A stretch of 64,000 nucleotides of DNA from Microcystis aeruginosa FD4 (GTDB lineage Bacteria; Cyanobacteriota; Cyanobacteriia; Cyanobacteriales; Microcystaceae): contig NZ_CP046973.1 of assembly GCF_009792235.1 (NCBI RefSeq), positions 1 through 64,000 of the forward strand, given 5' to 3'. Under the pieces are notes generated by a model, which had not been told where the DNA came from, did not search any database, and saw only the letters and a program-made list of their open reading frames with translations. The position numbers were made by a program, and so were the translations under genes. Shown here one piece after another: positions 45,309 to 52,589 of the stretch. How positions within the stretch are numbered: the stretch's first letter is position 1; the number at the start of each line of letters is the position of its first letter.

Positions 45309-46901
45309 TTAAGGATAGATTTTAATTAGTCCTTTAGCTTGGTAAACATGAAATTGTTCGATGGTAACACCACCGCGCTTGATCGGAATGACAGCTACTT
45401 TAATTATATCTTGGAAATAGGGACGGTAGCGATCGATTATTTCCCGTCTTTCTAGAGAACTATTTGTAGTAATTAATAAACCATTTTTACCGATCCATTC
45501 TTGAGGATTAAACCAAATTTGATAACCCCTTTGATCGTTGTTAAAACAGGTTACGGGGATAGGAACTAGGGGATAAAGGGCCATATCTAGCCATGCTGTC
45601 ACATAAAAACTATTGGTAAAAACGAAACTAGAATCTTTTAAGAGTGCTAATAATTCGGGAGAATTAGCAAAGCCTTGACGCAGTTGATTGATATCGACAA
45701 TTTCCCGAGAAGGGTCTTGTTCTGGGGCAATAATTCCCCCAAAAATTGCGTATTGACTAGGTTTTTGGAAAGTGCCAAAAGTAACGTGAAGCATTGCTAT
45801 AGATAAAACAGTAACGATAAAAATTCCCGATCCCCATAACCATCTTTTTACCCAAATTCGAGAAGATTGCTGCCAAGTATTGGCCTTTTCTCCTAATAAA
45901 ATTGTGCAGGACCAGAACCCTGGTAAAATCCAACTAGGGGCGAGATAATGGGAAGCACCCACATAAAGCATTCCCAAGATTAAAGGCAGAGAAACCGAGA
46001 GAATTAACCATTTTTTTAGGGATTCTTCTTCTCGATGAAAAAATCTTTTTTTAGAGATAAAATTAGGAATTTGTTCGCCAAAGCTTTTAAATGTCACCCA
46101 CCACATCGGTAAACCGAAAGGAGGAAACATCGTGGCGACACTAATGCCAATAACCGAGAGAATACCGAGAATATTAAAGGTTTTTGGTTCTCCAGAAAAA
46201 CGGTCTTCTAAATGAAAGCGAAAGGAAATCCAATCATGGTTAATATTCCAGTAGATAATCGGCAATAAAGTTATCAAAAAGAGAATAAATCCTAATCCCA
46301 ACCATGGCGATCTAAATACAGGCCAATAGCGGGGAGTGGTCAGACAAAATAAAACTAAACCAAAGCCTAAAATAAAGCCGTGATATTTACTTAAAACCGC
46401 CAATCCTACGGCAAGTCCAATATAAGCGAGACGATAGCTAGGATGATAGTTTTTTTCCCGAATTGGCCAGAATTCTTGCGCTGCTAAATAGACTGTTAAT
46501 GACCAAAAAAAGATTAAAGGACTATCTGGCTGCGAGAGAATCCCGAAGACGATCCCATAGATGGGGATGAGAGTGGCGATCGCTAAAGTCATTCTGGCGA
46601 CCGGCAGACTGAACAATTGTAAAGCCGTCAGATATAGCAAGCAGAGGCTACCAGTATAGAGAAGGAGAGTACCGAAGCGAATGGTAAATTGATTGACTAA
46701 TCCCGTGATCCAAGTCCCAAAACCCGTGGAAATCGCTACTATTGGCGGATGATCGAAATAACTCCAATCCAGATTATGGCTGTAAACGTAATAATAGGCC
46801 TCATCGTACCCGGGATAAAGCCCCAGGGCGATGATTGTTCTAAACAGGAGTCCACCGATGAGCAGATAAACGGCAATGCGATCGCTAATTATTTTGGTCA
46901 A
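45309..46901 (-). CDS. GT39/ArnT-like membrane glycosyltransferase (PMT_2 family)
   Basis: 530 residues with about ten or more hydrophobic segments. The N-terminus has the family signature: first helix (AVYLLIGGLLFRTIIALGL), then an external loop GYDEAYYYVYSHNLDWSYFD with the catalytic-type Asp-Glu, and HPPIVA. A second acidic loop (SQPDSPLIFFW) and a C-terminal soluble part from about 390 are also present. Such enzymes move a sugar from a polyprenyl-phosphate carrier to lipid or protein on the periplasmic side; the acceptor is unknown. The start is TTG at 46901, supported by GAGGT about seven bases upstream. The next in-frame ATG would delete the first helix. Confidence 0.8.
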   Translation of the reverse strand: MTKIISDRIAVYLLIGGLLFRTIIALGLYPGYDEAYYYVYSHNLDWSYFDHPPIVAISTGFGTWITGLVNQFTIRFGTLLLYTGSLCLLYLTALQLFSLPVARMTLAIATLIPIYGIVFGILSQPDSPLIFFWSLTVYLAAQEFWPIREKNYHPSYRLAYIGLAVGLAVLSKYHGFILGFGLVLFCLTTPRYWPVFRSPWLGLGFILFLITLLPIIYWNINHDWISFRFHLEDRFSGEPKTFNILGILSVIGISVATMFPPFGLPMWWVTFKSFGEQIPNFISKKRFFHREEESLKKWLILSVSLPLILGMLYVGASHYLAPSWILPGFWSCTILLGEKANTWQQSSRIWVKRWLWGSGIFIVTVLSIAMLHVTFGTFQKPSQYAIFGGIIAPEQDPSREIVDINQLRQGFANSPELLALLKDSSFVFTNSFYVTAWLDMALYPLVPIPVTCFNNDQRGYQIWFNPQEWIGKNGLLITTNSSLERREIIDRYRPYFQDIIKVAVIPIKRGGVTIEQFHVYQAKGLIKIYP

Positions 46902-47046
46902 AATTCTTACCTCATTTCATCGCTGAAACTGATGTTAGAGACGGGAGATTTTTGGGGTTGCCAGATTAGATTTAACTGTGATCTTTAGTTACTATATCAC
47001 CAACTCTGTCATCTCTTAGCCCTTGGCTATCAACAAACTCTCCCTA

Positions 47047-47070
47047 GGCGTTGCTAATTTGAGATATGAA
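47047..47070 (+). repeat. Single terminal repeat of the GGCGTTGCTGA MITE family
   Basis: GGCGTTGCTAATTTGAGATA matches the left end of the complete element at 49484-49597. No right end is present nearby, so it is a truncated copy or a solo end. The rest of 46902-47161 shows nothing else. Confidence 0.55.
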
Positions 47071-47161
47071 AGAGGATTAAGGGAACGGGGAACTTAGATA
47101 AAAGTGATGTTAATTAAATAACTTTTGCCCCCATCAAATCAATAATAATCAGGGCAATACC

Positions 47162-47338
47162 TTATAACGGTAAATCACGAGGCTGACTTTCTTGCTCAAG
47201 AGCCTCTATTATCCATGAGGGAAACTCAAAGGCAATTGTTTGTTCCTCGGAATTAGAACGTTTAATTTTAGTTAAATCCAAGTATTCGATGATATTTTCT
47301 CCATCATCAAATTTGCGGTCAAAATCTTCAGCTTTCAT
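47162..47338 (-). CDS. Short BrnA-like antitoxin, orphan
   Basis: 58 residues. It starts MKAEDFDRKFDDGENIIEYL and continues DLTKIKRSN, FEFPSWIIEALEQES. This is the pattern of BrnA/CopG-like cyanobacterial antitoxins, whose N-terminus reads MKAEEFDRKFD and which bind DNA through a C-terminal ribbon-helix-helix (from memory). Here the chain ends at QPRDLPL, before the usual RHH second helix (RQSIIKVWI...), so it is truncated or a short variant. GAGGTG lies eight bases before the ATG, a good ribosome site. No BrnT toxin adjoins it. Confidence 0.6.
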   Translation of the reverse strand: MKAEDFDRKFDDGENIIEYLDLTKIKRSNSEEQTIAFEFPSWIIEALEQESQPRDLPL

Positions 47339-47409
47339 AAATTTGCACCTCTTCTGGTCTAGAGCGTCGGACTGCGATAATAGAGTCCTATTCCTAGATT
47401 AGACCATTA

Positions 47410-47439
47410 GGGGAAGTGGGGAAGTGGGGAAGTGGGGAA
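47410..47439. repeat. Short tandem repeat (GGGGAAGT)n
   Basis: Three perfect 8-base units and a partial fourth, about 80 bases before the YqgF-like gene. Typical cyanobacterial intergenic short tandem repeat. Confidence 0.85.
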
Positions 47440-47519
47440 TTTCAACTGAAATCCCCAACACCCAACACCCTAATTTAATGATTTAATAAAACCGACCACT
47501 GCTGCAGGAGATAAAAACT

Positions 47520-47912
47520 ATGTGTATTCTCGGTTTTGATCCGGGTAAGGACAAATGTGGGATCGCGGTTAGGTCATCGACAGGGAAAATTTATACCCAT
47601 GAGGTGATAGCATCGTCACAAGCGATCGAGCGTTTAGCCAGTCTCTGTCAACAGTATCCGATCGAATTATTGGTGATGGGGAATCAAACCACCTCGAAAA
47701 GTTGGCGCGAAAAAATTGCCGCTCGTGTCACCATCCCGATTACTCTAGTAGATGAACGCAATAGTACCCTAGAAGCGCGCGATCGCTATTGGCAAATGTT
47801 CCCCCCCAAAGGATTACAGAAACTCATCCCCCAAGGTATGCGTCTTCCTGGTCGCCCCATTGATGATATAGTAGCGATTCTGCTGATTGAACGTCATTTA
47901 CAGTCCAAATAA
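47520..47912 (+). CDS. YqgF/RuvX-like RNase H-fold nuclease
   Basis: 130 residues. It begins ILGFDPGKDKCGIAV, the first acidic-residue strand of the YqgF/RuvC-like RNase H fold. It has LLVMGNQTTSKSW in the middle, DERNSTLEAR (the motif with the second acidic residue), and ends IDDIVAILLIERHL. These are the expected catalytic positions for Holliday-junction-resolvase-like or pre-16S rRNA processing nucleases of this superfamily. It is slightly shorter than typical YqgF and lacks the usual GxP helices, so it may be a cyanobacterial side-branch rather than the orthologue. It lies 39 bases before gshA on the same strand; coexpression is possible. Confidence 0.75.
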   Translation: MCILGFDPGKDKCGIAVRSSTGKIYTHEVIASSQAIERLASLCQQYPIELLVMGNQTTSKSWREKIAARVTIPITLVDERNSTLEARDRYWQMFPPKGLQKLIPQGMRLPGRPIDDIVAILLIERHLQSK

Positions 47913-47951
47913 TGTCACACTACAAAATAGACACAGCAGGGTAAATTGACG

Positions 47952-49106
47952 ATGCTCCTAAGTAAAGGTTTTGAAGTGGAAATGTACACCGGAACAGCAG
48001 CCGGAGAAATTATCGGTTTATCCGATCGCATTGTCAAGGATTTAGATGGTTTTGTGCGGGAACCGGATAGTCGTAACGTAGAATATACCACGGCCCCCAT
48101 GACTAACTATGACCGTCTTTTATGCGCTACTTTAAAACCTCGTCTGGCCCTACGGCAATATTTGCGTCGTTTAGGTGATTATACCCTCATCCCTGGCAGT
48201 ACCCTCTCCTTGGGCGATAGTCAATATTTTTATCGCAGTGACCCCCACAATCCCTATCATGACTATATTGAACAGACCTACGGCACTAATGTAGTCACGG
48301 CCAGTATTCATATTAACGTCGGTATTAGCGATTATGAGGATTTAATGCGGGCCTGTCGCTTAATTCGCCTAGAAGCTCCTTTATACTTGGCTTTAAGTGC
48401 TTCCTCTCCTTTTCTCGATGGTAAAATCACTGGTTCCCATTCCCGTCGTTGGCAAGTTTTCCCCCAAACTCCCGCTTATGTTCCCCTGTTTGAAAGTCAT
48501 AAACATTTTGTCACTTGGACTGAGGAACAATTAAAACTCGGTACGATGCAGAATGTTCGTCATCTCTGGGTTTCGGTACGTCCTAACGGTAGCAATCGTC
48601 CCTATAATCTCAATCGTCTAGAATTGCGAATTTGTGACCTAATTGCTGATCCTATTAGTTTATTAGCAGTTATGGCTTTTTTAGAGGCCCGTTTAACTCA
48701 ACTTCTGCACGATCCCCAATTAGACCCCTTAATTTTAAGTCAATTACCCAGCAGCAATCGCGGCGAGGATCTATTAACTTTAACCCAAGAAAACGAACAG
48801 GCTGCCGCACGTTTTAGTCTTGATGCCACCCTGAAACATTGGTACGATGGACGGGAAATCTTAGCTAGGGATTGGATTAAAGACCTCTATGTTCAAGTTT
48901 ATCCGATCGCTAAAGAAAGGGGTTTTAGTTGTTTCCTCTCTCCCCTACAAAAAATCCTCCGCGAAGGTAACACCGCACAACAATGGCTAAAACAATTCGA
49001 CCAGGGTATGGATGTTAAAAGTATTATCAAACAGGCGATTATTACCCTAGAAAAACAGGAACGAGAGTTAGAACATAAATTATGTCAGCACATTCTAGTC
49101 GCGTGA
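47952..49106 (+). CDS. gshA: Glutamate-cysteine ligase, cyanobacterial type
   Basis: 384 residues from the ATG at 47952; a TTG at 47946 would add two. The start MLLSKGFEVEMYTGT, followed by GEIIGLSDRIV, matches the cyanobacterial GCS2-like glutamate-cysteine ligase family, which is usually about 380 aa. Other landmarks: FVREPDSRNVEYTTAP (substrate loop), TASIHINVGISDYEDLMRAC, ALSASSPFLDGKITG and NRLELRICDLIADP. It makes gamma-glutamylcysteine, the first step of glutathione synthesis in the cytosol. The glutathione synthetase gene is not in the window. The frame is intact and full length. Confidence 0.85.
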   Translation: MLLSKGFEVEMYTGTAAGEIIGLSDRIVKDLDGFVREPDSRNVEYTTAPMTNYDRLLCATLKPRLALRQYLRRLGDYTLIPGSTLSLGDSQYFYRSDPHNPYHDYIEQTYGTNVVTASIHINVGISDYEDLMRACRLIRLEAPLYLALSASSPFLDGKITGSHSRRWQVFPQTPAYVPLFESHKHFVTWTEEQLKLGTMQNVRHLWVSVRPNGSNRPYNLNRLELRICDLIADPISLLAVMAFLEARLTQLLHDPQLDPLILSQLPSSNRGEDLLTLTQENEQAAARFSLDATLKHWYDGREILARDWIKDLYVQVYPIAKERGFSCFLSPLQKILREGNTAQQWLKQFDQGMDVKSIIKQAIITLEKQERELEHKLCQHILVA

Positions 49107-49110
49107 ATAA

Positions 49111-49398
49111 TTATTTAAAGGCCATGGTAATTAAACCCTGTTGACCGAGAAGAATTTCCCGCAGCAGCGTACAAATTCCCACCCAAATAATCGGAGAAAT
49201 ATCAACTCCTCCCAAGGGTGGGATGAGTTGACGCACGGGGATTAAAAAAGGTTCTGTGGGCCAGGCAATAATATTAAAGGGAAAGCTATTTAAATCTACC
49301 TGTGGATTCCAAGTCAGCACGATCCGTAAGATAAATAGAAGGGTCATTAACCCTAAGATAATTCCCAAAGTCCAACTCAATGCGATCGCTATGTCCAT
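49111..49398 (-). CDS. YggT family membrane protein
   Basis: 95 residues: an N-terminal helix (IALSWTLGIILGLMTLLFIL) followed by RIVLTWNPQVDLN, then WPTEPFLIPVRQLIPPLGGVDISPIIW and a second helix. The TEPFL-PxR-PP-GG-D-SP pattern is the YggT/Ycf19 signature. In cyanobacteria and chloroplasts YggT relatives affect cytochrome b6 haem C attachment or nucleoid organisation (family knowledge). It is convergent with gshA, with only four bases between the stops. Confidence 0.9.
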   Translation of the reverse strand: MDIAIALSWTLGIILGLMTLLFILRIVLTWNPQVDLNSFPFNIIAWPTEPFLIPVRQLIPPLGGVDISPIIWVGICTLLREILLGQQGLITMAFK

Positions 49399-49483
49399 AG
49401 TCCCTAAATGAGTTTTTTACTAATTGCCTCTGTCCTAATATAGCAGTTTTGGTTCTATCTTGAAATAATTATGTTTAAAGGTG

Positions 49484-49597
49484 GGCGTTGCTGATTTGAG
49501 ATATGAATCTTCTTTTGTGGGATTTTTAAAACCTAGACTCAAACTAACTTTTGGATACGATGCACAGTCGGCATTCATACCTTGATTCAGCAACGCC
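49484..49597. mobile_element. 114-bp MITE with ~25-bp terminal inverted repeats
   Basis: The left end GGCGTTGCTGATTTGAGATA and the right end (reverse complement GGCGTTGCTGAATCAAGGTA) match over about 25 bases. Internal sequence is non-coding. A lone end occurs at 47047. Immediately after it, 49598-49622 carries a small GGTGCGT-AGG-ACGCACC palindrome, related to the one at 50265-50284. No transposase of the family is present. Confidence 0.75.
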
Positions 49598-49643
49598 AAA
49601 AGGTGCGTAGGACGCACCCTACAATAGCGGCTATCACTTTCAA

Positions 49644-49913
49644 TTAATAGACTTGATCGTGATTACCAATATCAACAAAAACGGCTTTTTCATCGTCTGT
49701 AAAATAAAATATCACTCTTTGATTATACTCAATACTAAAACTCCATAATTCTTTAAGTTTGCCTGATAATTTATGAGTTTTGAGAGATGGATCAAACGGA
49801 TTTTCTTGAAATTTTTCTAGCTTTGTCCGAAATTTTCTTTCTAACTCATGGTCGCCTTGAAAACGTTTTTTGAAGCCTCGCTTAAAAGACTCATCAAAAC
49901 TAATTTCTATCAT
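49644..49913 (-). CDS. RelE/YafQ-family mRNA interferase toxin
   Basis: 89 residues. EISFDESFKRGFKKRF, ELERKFRTKLEKF, HKLSGKLKELWSFSI, YNQRVIFYF and VDIGNHDQVY follow the RelE/ParE/YafQ fold. The C-terminal GNHDQVY corresponds to the usual IGTHDEVY with its catalytic-type His and aromatic residue. Translation is coupled to the upstream antitoxin by a TAATG overlap. Expected to cleave ribosome-bound mRNA when free of antitoxin. All core positions look intact, so the pair may be active. Confidence 0.8.
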   Translation of the reverse strand: MIEISFDESFKRGFKKRFQGDHELERKFRTKLEKFQENPFDPSLKTHKLSGKLKELWSFSIEYNQRVIFYFTDDEKAVFVDIGNHDQVY

Positions 49914-50119
49914 TATTCTTCTAAAAACTGCATTAGTTCATCTGTATCTGAGGAAAATTTTAGTTTTCCTTCTTTCTCGTTCTGTTTGGCTACCAAATAG
50001 TTTTGATAAATTTTGTCACGTTGCTCTTCTCTTAAAAACTGTTCTAAAAGAAATTGTATCTCTTCCTTTTCTCCTAAAGATAAGGTTTTAATTGCTTCTA
50101 CGACTTCACTAAATGTCAT
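49913..50119 (-). CDS. Antitoxin of the RelE/YafQ-type pair
   Basis: 68 residues, strongly charged. It begins MTFSEVVEAIKTLSLGEKEE, a helical N-terminus common in cyanobacterial antitoxins of the DUF-type DNA-less class. The C-terminal part is rich in Glu/Asp and likely wraps the toxin. AAGGAG lies six bases before the ATG, a strong ribosome site consistent with antitoxin excess. It is the first gene of the two-gene operon. Confidence 0.75.
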   Translation of the reverse strand: MTFSEVVEAIKTLSLGEKEEIQFLLEQFLREEQRDKIYQNYLVAKQNEKEGKLKFSSDTDELMQFLEE

Positions 50120-50168
50120 ATTTATCTCCTTAAAGATTTTATATATTTGTTTCTATGTATAGTTTATC

Positions 50169-50304
50169 AGTGATCGCCGATAACTTCAAGGTTTTTTTTC
50201 TTAGGATATCTTAGCGAAGTGTAACGCATAAATATTACAAATTTATCACAATTAAAAGTAAAAAGGTGCGTTAAGTAACGCACCCTACAAGATCGGCGAT
50301 CACT
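50169..50304. mobile_element. 136-bp element with perfect 13-bp inverted ends
   Basis: AGTGATCGCCGAT (50169-50181) is the exact reverse complement of 50292-50304. Inside is GGTGCGTTA-AG-TAACGCACC (50265-50284). It lies directly upstream of the toxin-antitoxin operon, so its left end may touch that promoter. Copies of the right end (GATCGGCGATC) reappear around 51250 and 51275. Confidence 0.6.
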
Positions 50305-50355
50305 ACCTAGACGGCGATCACCCAATTATTTTCTATTAAGAAATCTATTTTGAGG

Positions 50356-50445
50356 TCAAATCGCCGGAATAACCATTTCATCAAGTGTTGGGGGATCTCC
50401 GTCTCCGAGAGTGACAAAAGAGGGATAGATATTGGGCTGCTGCAT
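50356..50445 (-). CDS. Tiny ORF, probably the tail of a lost gene
   Basis: 29 codons (MQQPNIYPSFVTLGDGDPP...EMVIPAI). The composition looks like real protein, and the frame closes just downstream of the 75-aa gene. No ribosome site is evident. It may be the remaining C-terminus of a toxin-antitoxin gene; function unrecognised. Confidence 0.25.
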   Translation of the reverse strand: MQQPNIYPSFVTLGDGDPPTLDEMVIPAI

Positions 50446-50450
50446 AACGG

Positions 50451-50678
50451 CTAAGTTGAGCGGCGGCTAATATCCTTTGCACCACTATCAATATCTCTCG
50501 CTCGTCCGCTCCAACGTTTTGTTAGACCGTGTTTTCGAGATAAAGTTACAACTTCTCTGCCACTTTCAGCTTGTTGCTTTTGCAAATCAGCAAAGATGGC
50601 TTTCAAGTCATGATTGAATGACCGAGAGTACTCTTCACGAATTCTGTGGATCTCTTCCACAATCTCATCCTGAAACAT
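50451..50678 (-). CDS. Small conserved-type protein downstream of VapC-like gene
   Basis: 75 residues from the ATG at 50678; a TTG six bases upstream is less likely. MFQDEIVEEIHRIREEYSRS, FNHDLKAIFADLQKQQAESG is the pattern of short cyanobacterial proteins often found beside PIN-domain toxins (from memory). GGAGGT overlaps the end of the VapC-like gene and serves as its ribosome site; the two genes are separated by only two bases. The tail after SRKHG is atypical (WSGRARDIDSGAK) and may come from an altered frame. A possible antitoxin partner, not proven. Confidence 0.5.
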   Translation of the reverse strand: MFQDEIVEEIHRIREEYSRSFNHDLKAIFADLQKQQAESGREVVTLSRKHGLTKRWSGRARDIDSGAKDISRRST

Positions 50679-50680
50679 AA

Positions 50681-51155
50681 TCAACCTCCGAGAAGTTCAT
50701 AGGGTGTACAAAGAATCGGTAACTCATATCCAAAATCAAGGCTGATCTCTGCCAACTTTCCCTGAATTTGAGCGTTGGCAATGTGCTTACAATTCCATGT
50801 CAGCAAATAATCCATGCCGTGAACGGTTGCGGCGGCGATATGAACAGCATCCAACATCAGCTTTTGCGGGAAGGTTGCTGCGTTCCAAAAATTGCTCTGC
50901 TAAATCCAGCACAGATTGGTTCAAGTCGAGTAAAAATAGATTGCTAAGAATTTCTAGTCGTTGAGAGGCGATCGCATCATCGCCTTGGGAAGTTTCTCTC
51001 ACGACTGCCTGAGACGAATACAATTGGAAGTCACTGCGGCGAGTATCCCACCACTCCCTCGTCACCTCAATATTAGCCGCCACAATAATATCTCTGCTGG
51101 GTCGAGCAGTAAGATAGCCTAAAATACTGGTTTCAATATAGACGGTTTCGCTCAC
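50681..51155 (-). pseudogene. VapC-like PIN-domain toxin, frameshifted
   Basis: It starts with GTG at 51155: MSETVYIETSILGYLTARPS, with the first PIN Asp position replaced by the IETS form seen in this cyanobacterial subgroup, then VVRETSQGD. Near 50855-50870, at NLPAKA, one extra base shifts the frame and the +0 frame degrades to a Cys/Arg-rich tail. In the other frame the expected continuation is intact: MLDAVHIAAATVHGMDYLLT, then NCKHIANAQIQGKL and PILCTPYELLGG, ending at 50681. The HIAAAT-GMDYLLTWN segment carries the C-terminal acidic PIN residues. So one indel separates this from a full-length gene; a sequencing error cannot be excluded. Confidence 0.75.
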
Positions 51156-51239
51156 AGCAATCTAGAAAACCTCTCCAATCTCTATCCTACCAGATTTAAT
51201 CTTGATTCCGAGGGTGTTGGGTTTCCTTTTGTCAATCTA

Positions 51240-51510
51240 ACCTATCAAGATCGGCGATCGCACTACAAGATGGGCGATCACACTACTATTACGCCGAATC
51301 AGCTAAGGGACTTGCGCTTTGATAATGTACCTTTTGGGCGAACGCAGTTCGCCCCTACATTGTGGACAAAATCCGTTACTGTCGGGGCGCAAAGCTTGCG
51401 CCCTCCGCGCGCAGGGGGTTTGCTGATCACCCTAAGTAGGGGGAGAGCCTTCGAGAACCCCCTTCCAATAAGGGACTTGCGCTTTGATAATGTGCCATCT
51501 GGCTGGTCTG
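51240..51510. repeat. Patchwork of small repeats, no gene
   Basis: Direct repeats of AAGATSGGCGATC (about 51250 and 51273), a 25-base direct repeat TAAGGGACTTGCGCTTTGAT at 51304 and 51471, and two palindromes, GGGCGAACGCAGTTCGCCC and GGGCGCAAAGCTTGCGCCC. The composition resembles mosaic intergenic repeat DNA; no coding sequence is supported. Confidence 0.55.
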
Positions 51511-51516
51511 ATTCTT

Positions 51517-51912
51517 CTACAGAGCGATTTTCAAAGCTGGGATATTATTCCCACGCCAGTCCCTAAATTCTTCACGTCTTTTAAGGTTCCCATTTTTATC
51601 ATATGATTCACGTACTTTTAACTTTCCTATATGATCTCCTGTTATCTTAGAAATTTCCCATTCATATATCATTCGTGAAGAAATCTGTAATTTTCCAGTT
51701 TCTATCTGTGGAATAACGTCATAAGTAACTTGATGCCATTCTGAGCCTTGTTTATAATAATGCCTAGATAAAAAACTAACACCGTCTTTATTTGTACCTG
51801 TTTCTTTCATTTCATGCAAAATATGTACTACGTCAATAGCAAGAATAGTGGTTTCAACCCACCTTTCAACTGTTAGCGGTCCATTTTTTTCAACTTCTCG
51901 CTTTATAGCCAT
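51517..51912 (-). CDS. Hypothetical protein, 131 aa
   Basis: Unrecognised. MAIKREVEKNGPLTVERWVE, then VVHILHEMKETGTNKDGVSF, a central beta-rich stretch (WHQVTYDVIPQIETGKLQIS) and an EWRD-like charged tail. No signal peptide or membrane segment. The ATG at 51912 is preceded by GAGGGAACC, a plausible ribosome site. AT-rich relative to its core-gene neighbours and bounded by repeat DNA on both sides, so probably accessory. Confidence 0.5.
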   Translation of the reverse strand: MAIKREVEKNGPLTVERWVETTILAIDVVHILHEMKETGTNKDGVSFLSRHYYKQGSEWHQVTYDVIPQIETGKLQISSRMIYEWEISKITGDHIGKLKVRESYDKNGNLKRREEFRDWRGNNIPALKIAL

Positions 51913-51980
51913 TTTTGGTTCCCTCTCAGTTAAAAGTGTGTAGGATAATTTCGGTGAGTGGTATAACTAAGGATTATAGA

Positions 51981-52084
51981 GAAACTTTCCGTATAACACT
52001 CTCCAAGGTAACAATATATGGAAAATTTCTGTATATCACGCCAAATACGCATTTTTTTGAGAAGTTTTCCGTATATCACGCCCA
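51981..52084. repeat. Three direct repeats with exact 40-bp period
   Basis: GAAACTTTCCGTATAACACT (51981), GAAAATTTCTGTATATCACG (52021) and GAAGTTTTCCGTATATCACG (52061) start exactly 40 bases apart; the intervening ~18 bases are unrelated. The spacing equals about four helical turns. It lies upstream of the 131-aa gene and beside a decayed ORF. Confidence 0.75.
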
Positions 52085-52092
52085 AAAGCCTG

Positions 52093-52430
52093 TTAGGCAG
52101 ATTGGCGTACTGTAAACAGCACTAATTGTTGTCGTTTTTTAGGGGTGATCGGCAACATTACTGTCAATTTACCCCTAGTTTTCTCTCTTGGCTTAGTCTG
52201 TAACCAATCTTTTACAAAGCTGTAACTTGATCCCAGTGAATAAGTTAATCCAGCATTAGGCGATCGCTCCTCAGCAATTGAGAAAGTTTTCACAACGTCC
52301 AACGGTAGCAAGCAATTATTGTCCAGATCAGCGATCGCTGAATAATTGCCTCACGATTAGCATTGACGTTACCGATAATCATGGCAATAAATTTGCCCCC
52401 ATCAAACCGACTCGATCAACTGCGCTCTTT
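52093..52430 (-). pseudogene. Frameshifted unrecognised ORF
   Basis: Two adjoining reading frames look like one protein. The upstream part, in one frame, reads RFDGGKFIAMIIGNVNANRE and AIIQRSLI. Near 52320 a shift of frame gives LDNNCLLPLDVVKTFSIAEE continuing through SSYSFVKDWLQTKPREKT to the stop at 52093. An upstream in-frame stop precedes RFDGG, so the true start is also lost. Family not recognised. It lies between the 40-bp repeats and the fumC promoter. Confidence 0.4.
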
Positions 52431-52466
52431 TTGGTCCCTAACATCGGAAAAAATCCTCAATAAGGC

Positions 52467-52496
52467 TTGACAAACTAGCTAGACTTGACTTATAAT
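52467..52496 (+). promoter_or_regulatory. Consensus sigma-70 promoter of fumC
   Basis: TTGACA (52467-52472), 18 bases, TATAAT (52491-52496): both hexamers match consensus perfectly. It predicts a transcript starting near 52503 and a leader of about 87 bases before the fumC ATG. Confidence 0.7.
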
Positions 52497-52589
52497 TATT
52501 TTTATAATGGGAATCCGTGTCGCCCTGCGACCCCCCTTTTTCAGGCCAGATAACGACCATCTTTTCCTGACCGCAGAAGTAACTTAAAG

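Noticed and set aside
49435..49617. 60-codon minus-strand ORF
   Set aside because: It is largely the MITE at 49484-49597 read through; no independent evidence of coding.
51270..51566. 98-codon plus-strand ORF
   Set aside because: It is built from palindromes and direct repeats and runs into the 131-aa gene on the other strand; low-complexity artefact.
51981..52084. Possible minimal CRISPR array
   Set aside because: The ~20-base repeats vary, the ~18-base spacers are too short, there are only three units, and no cas gene is present.
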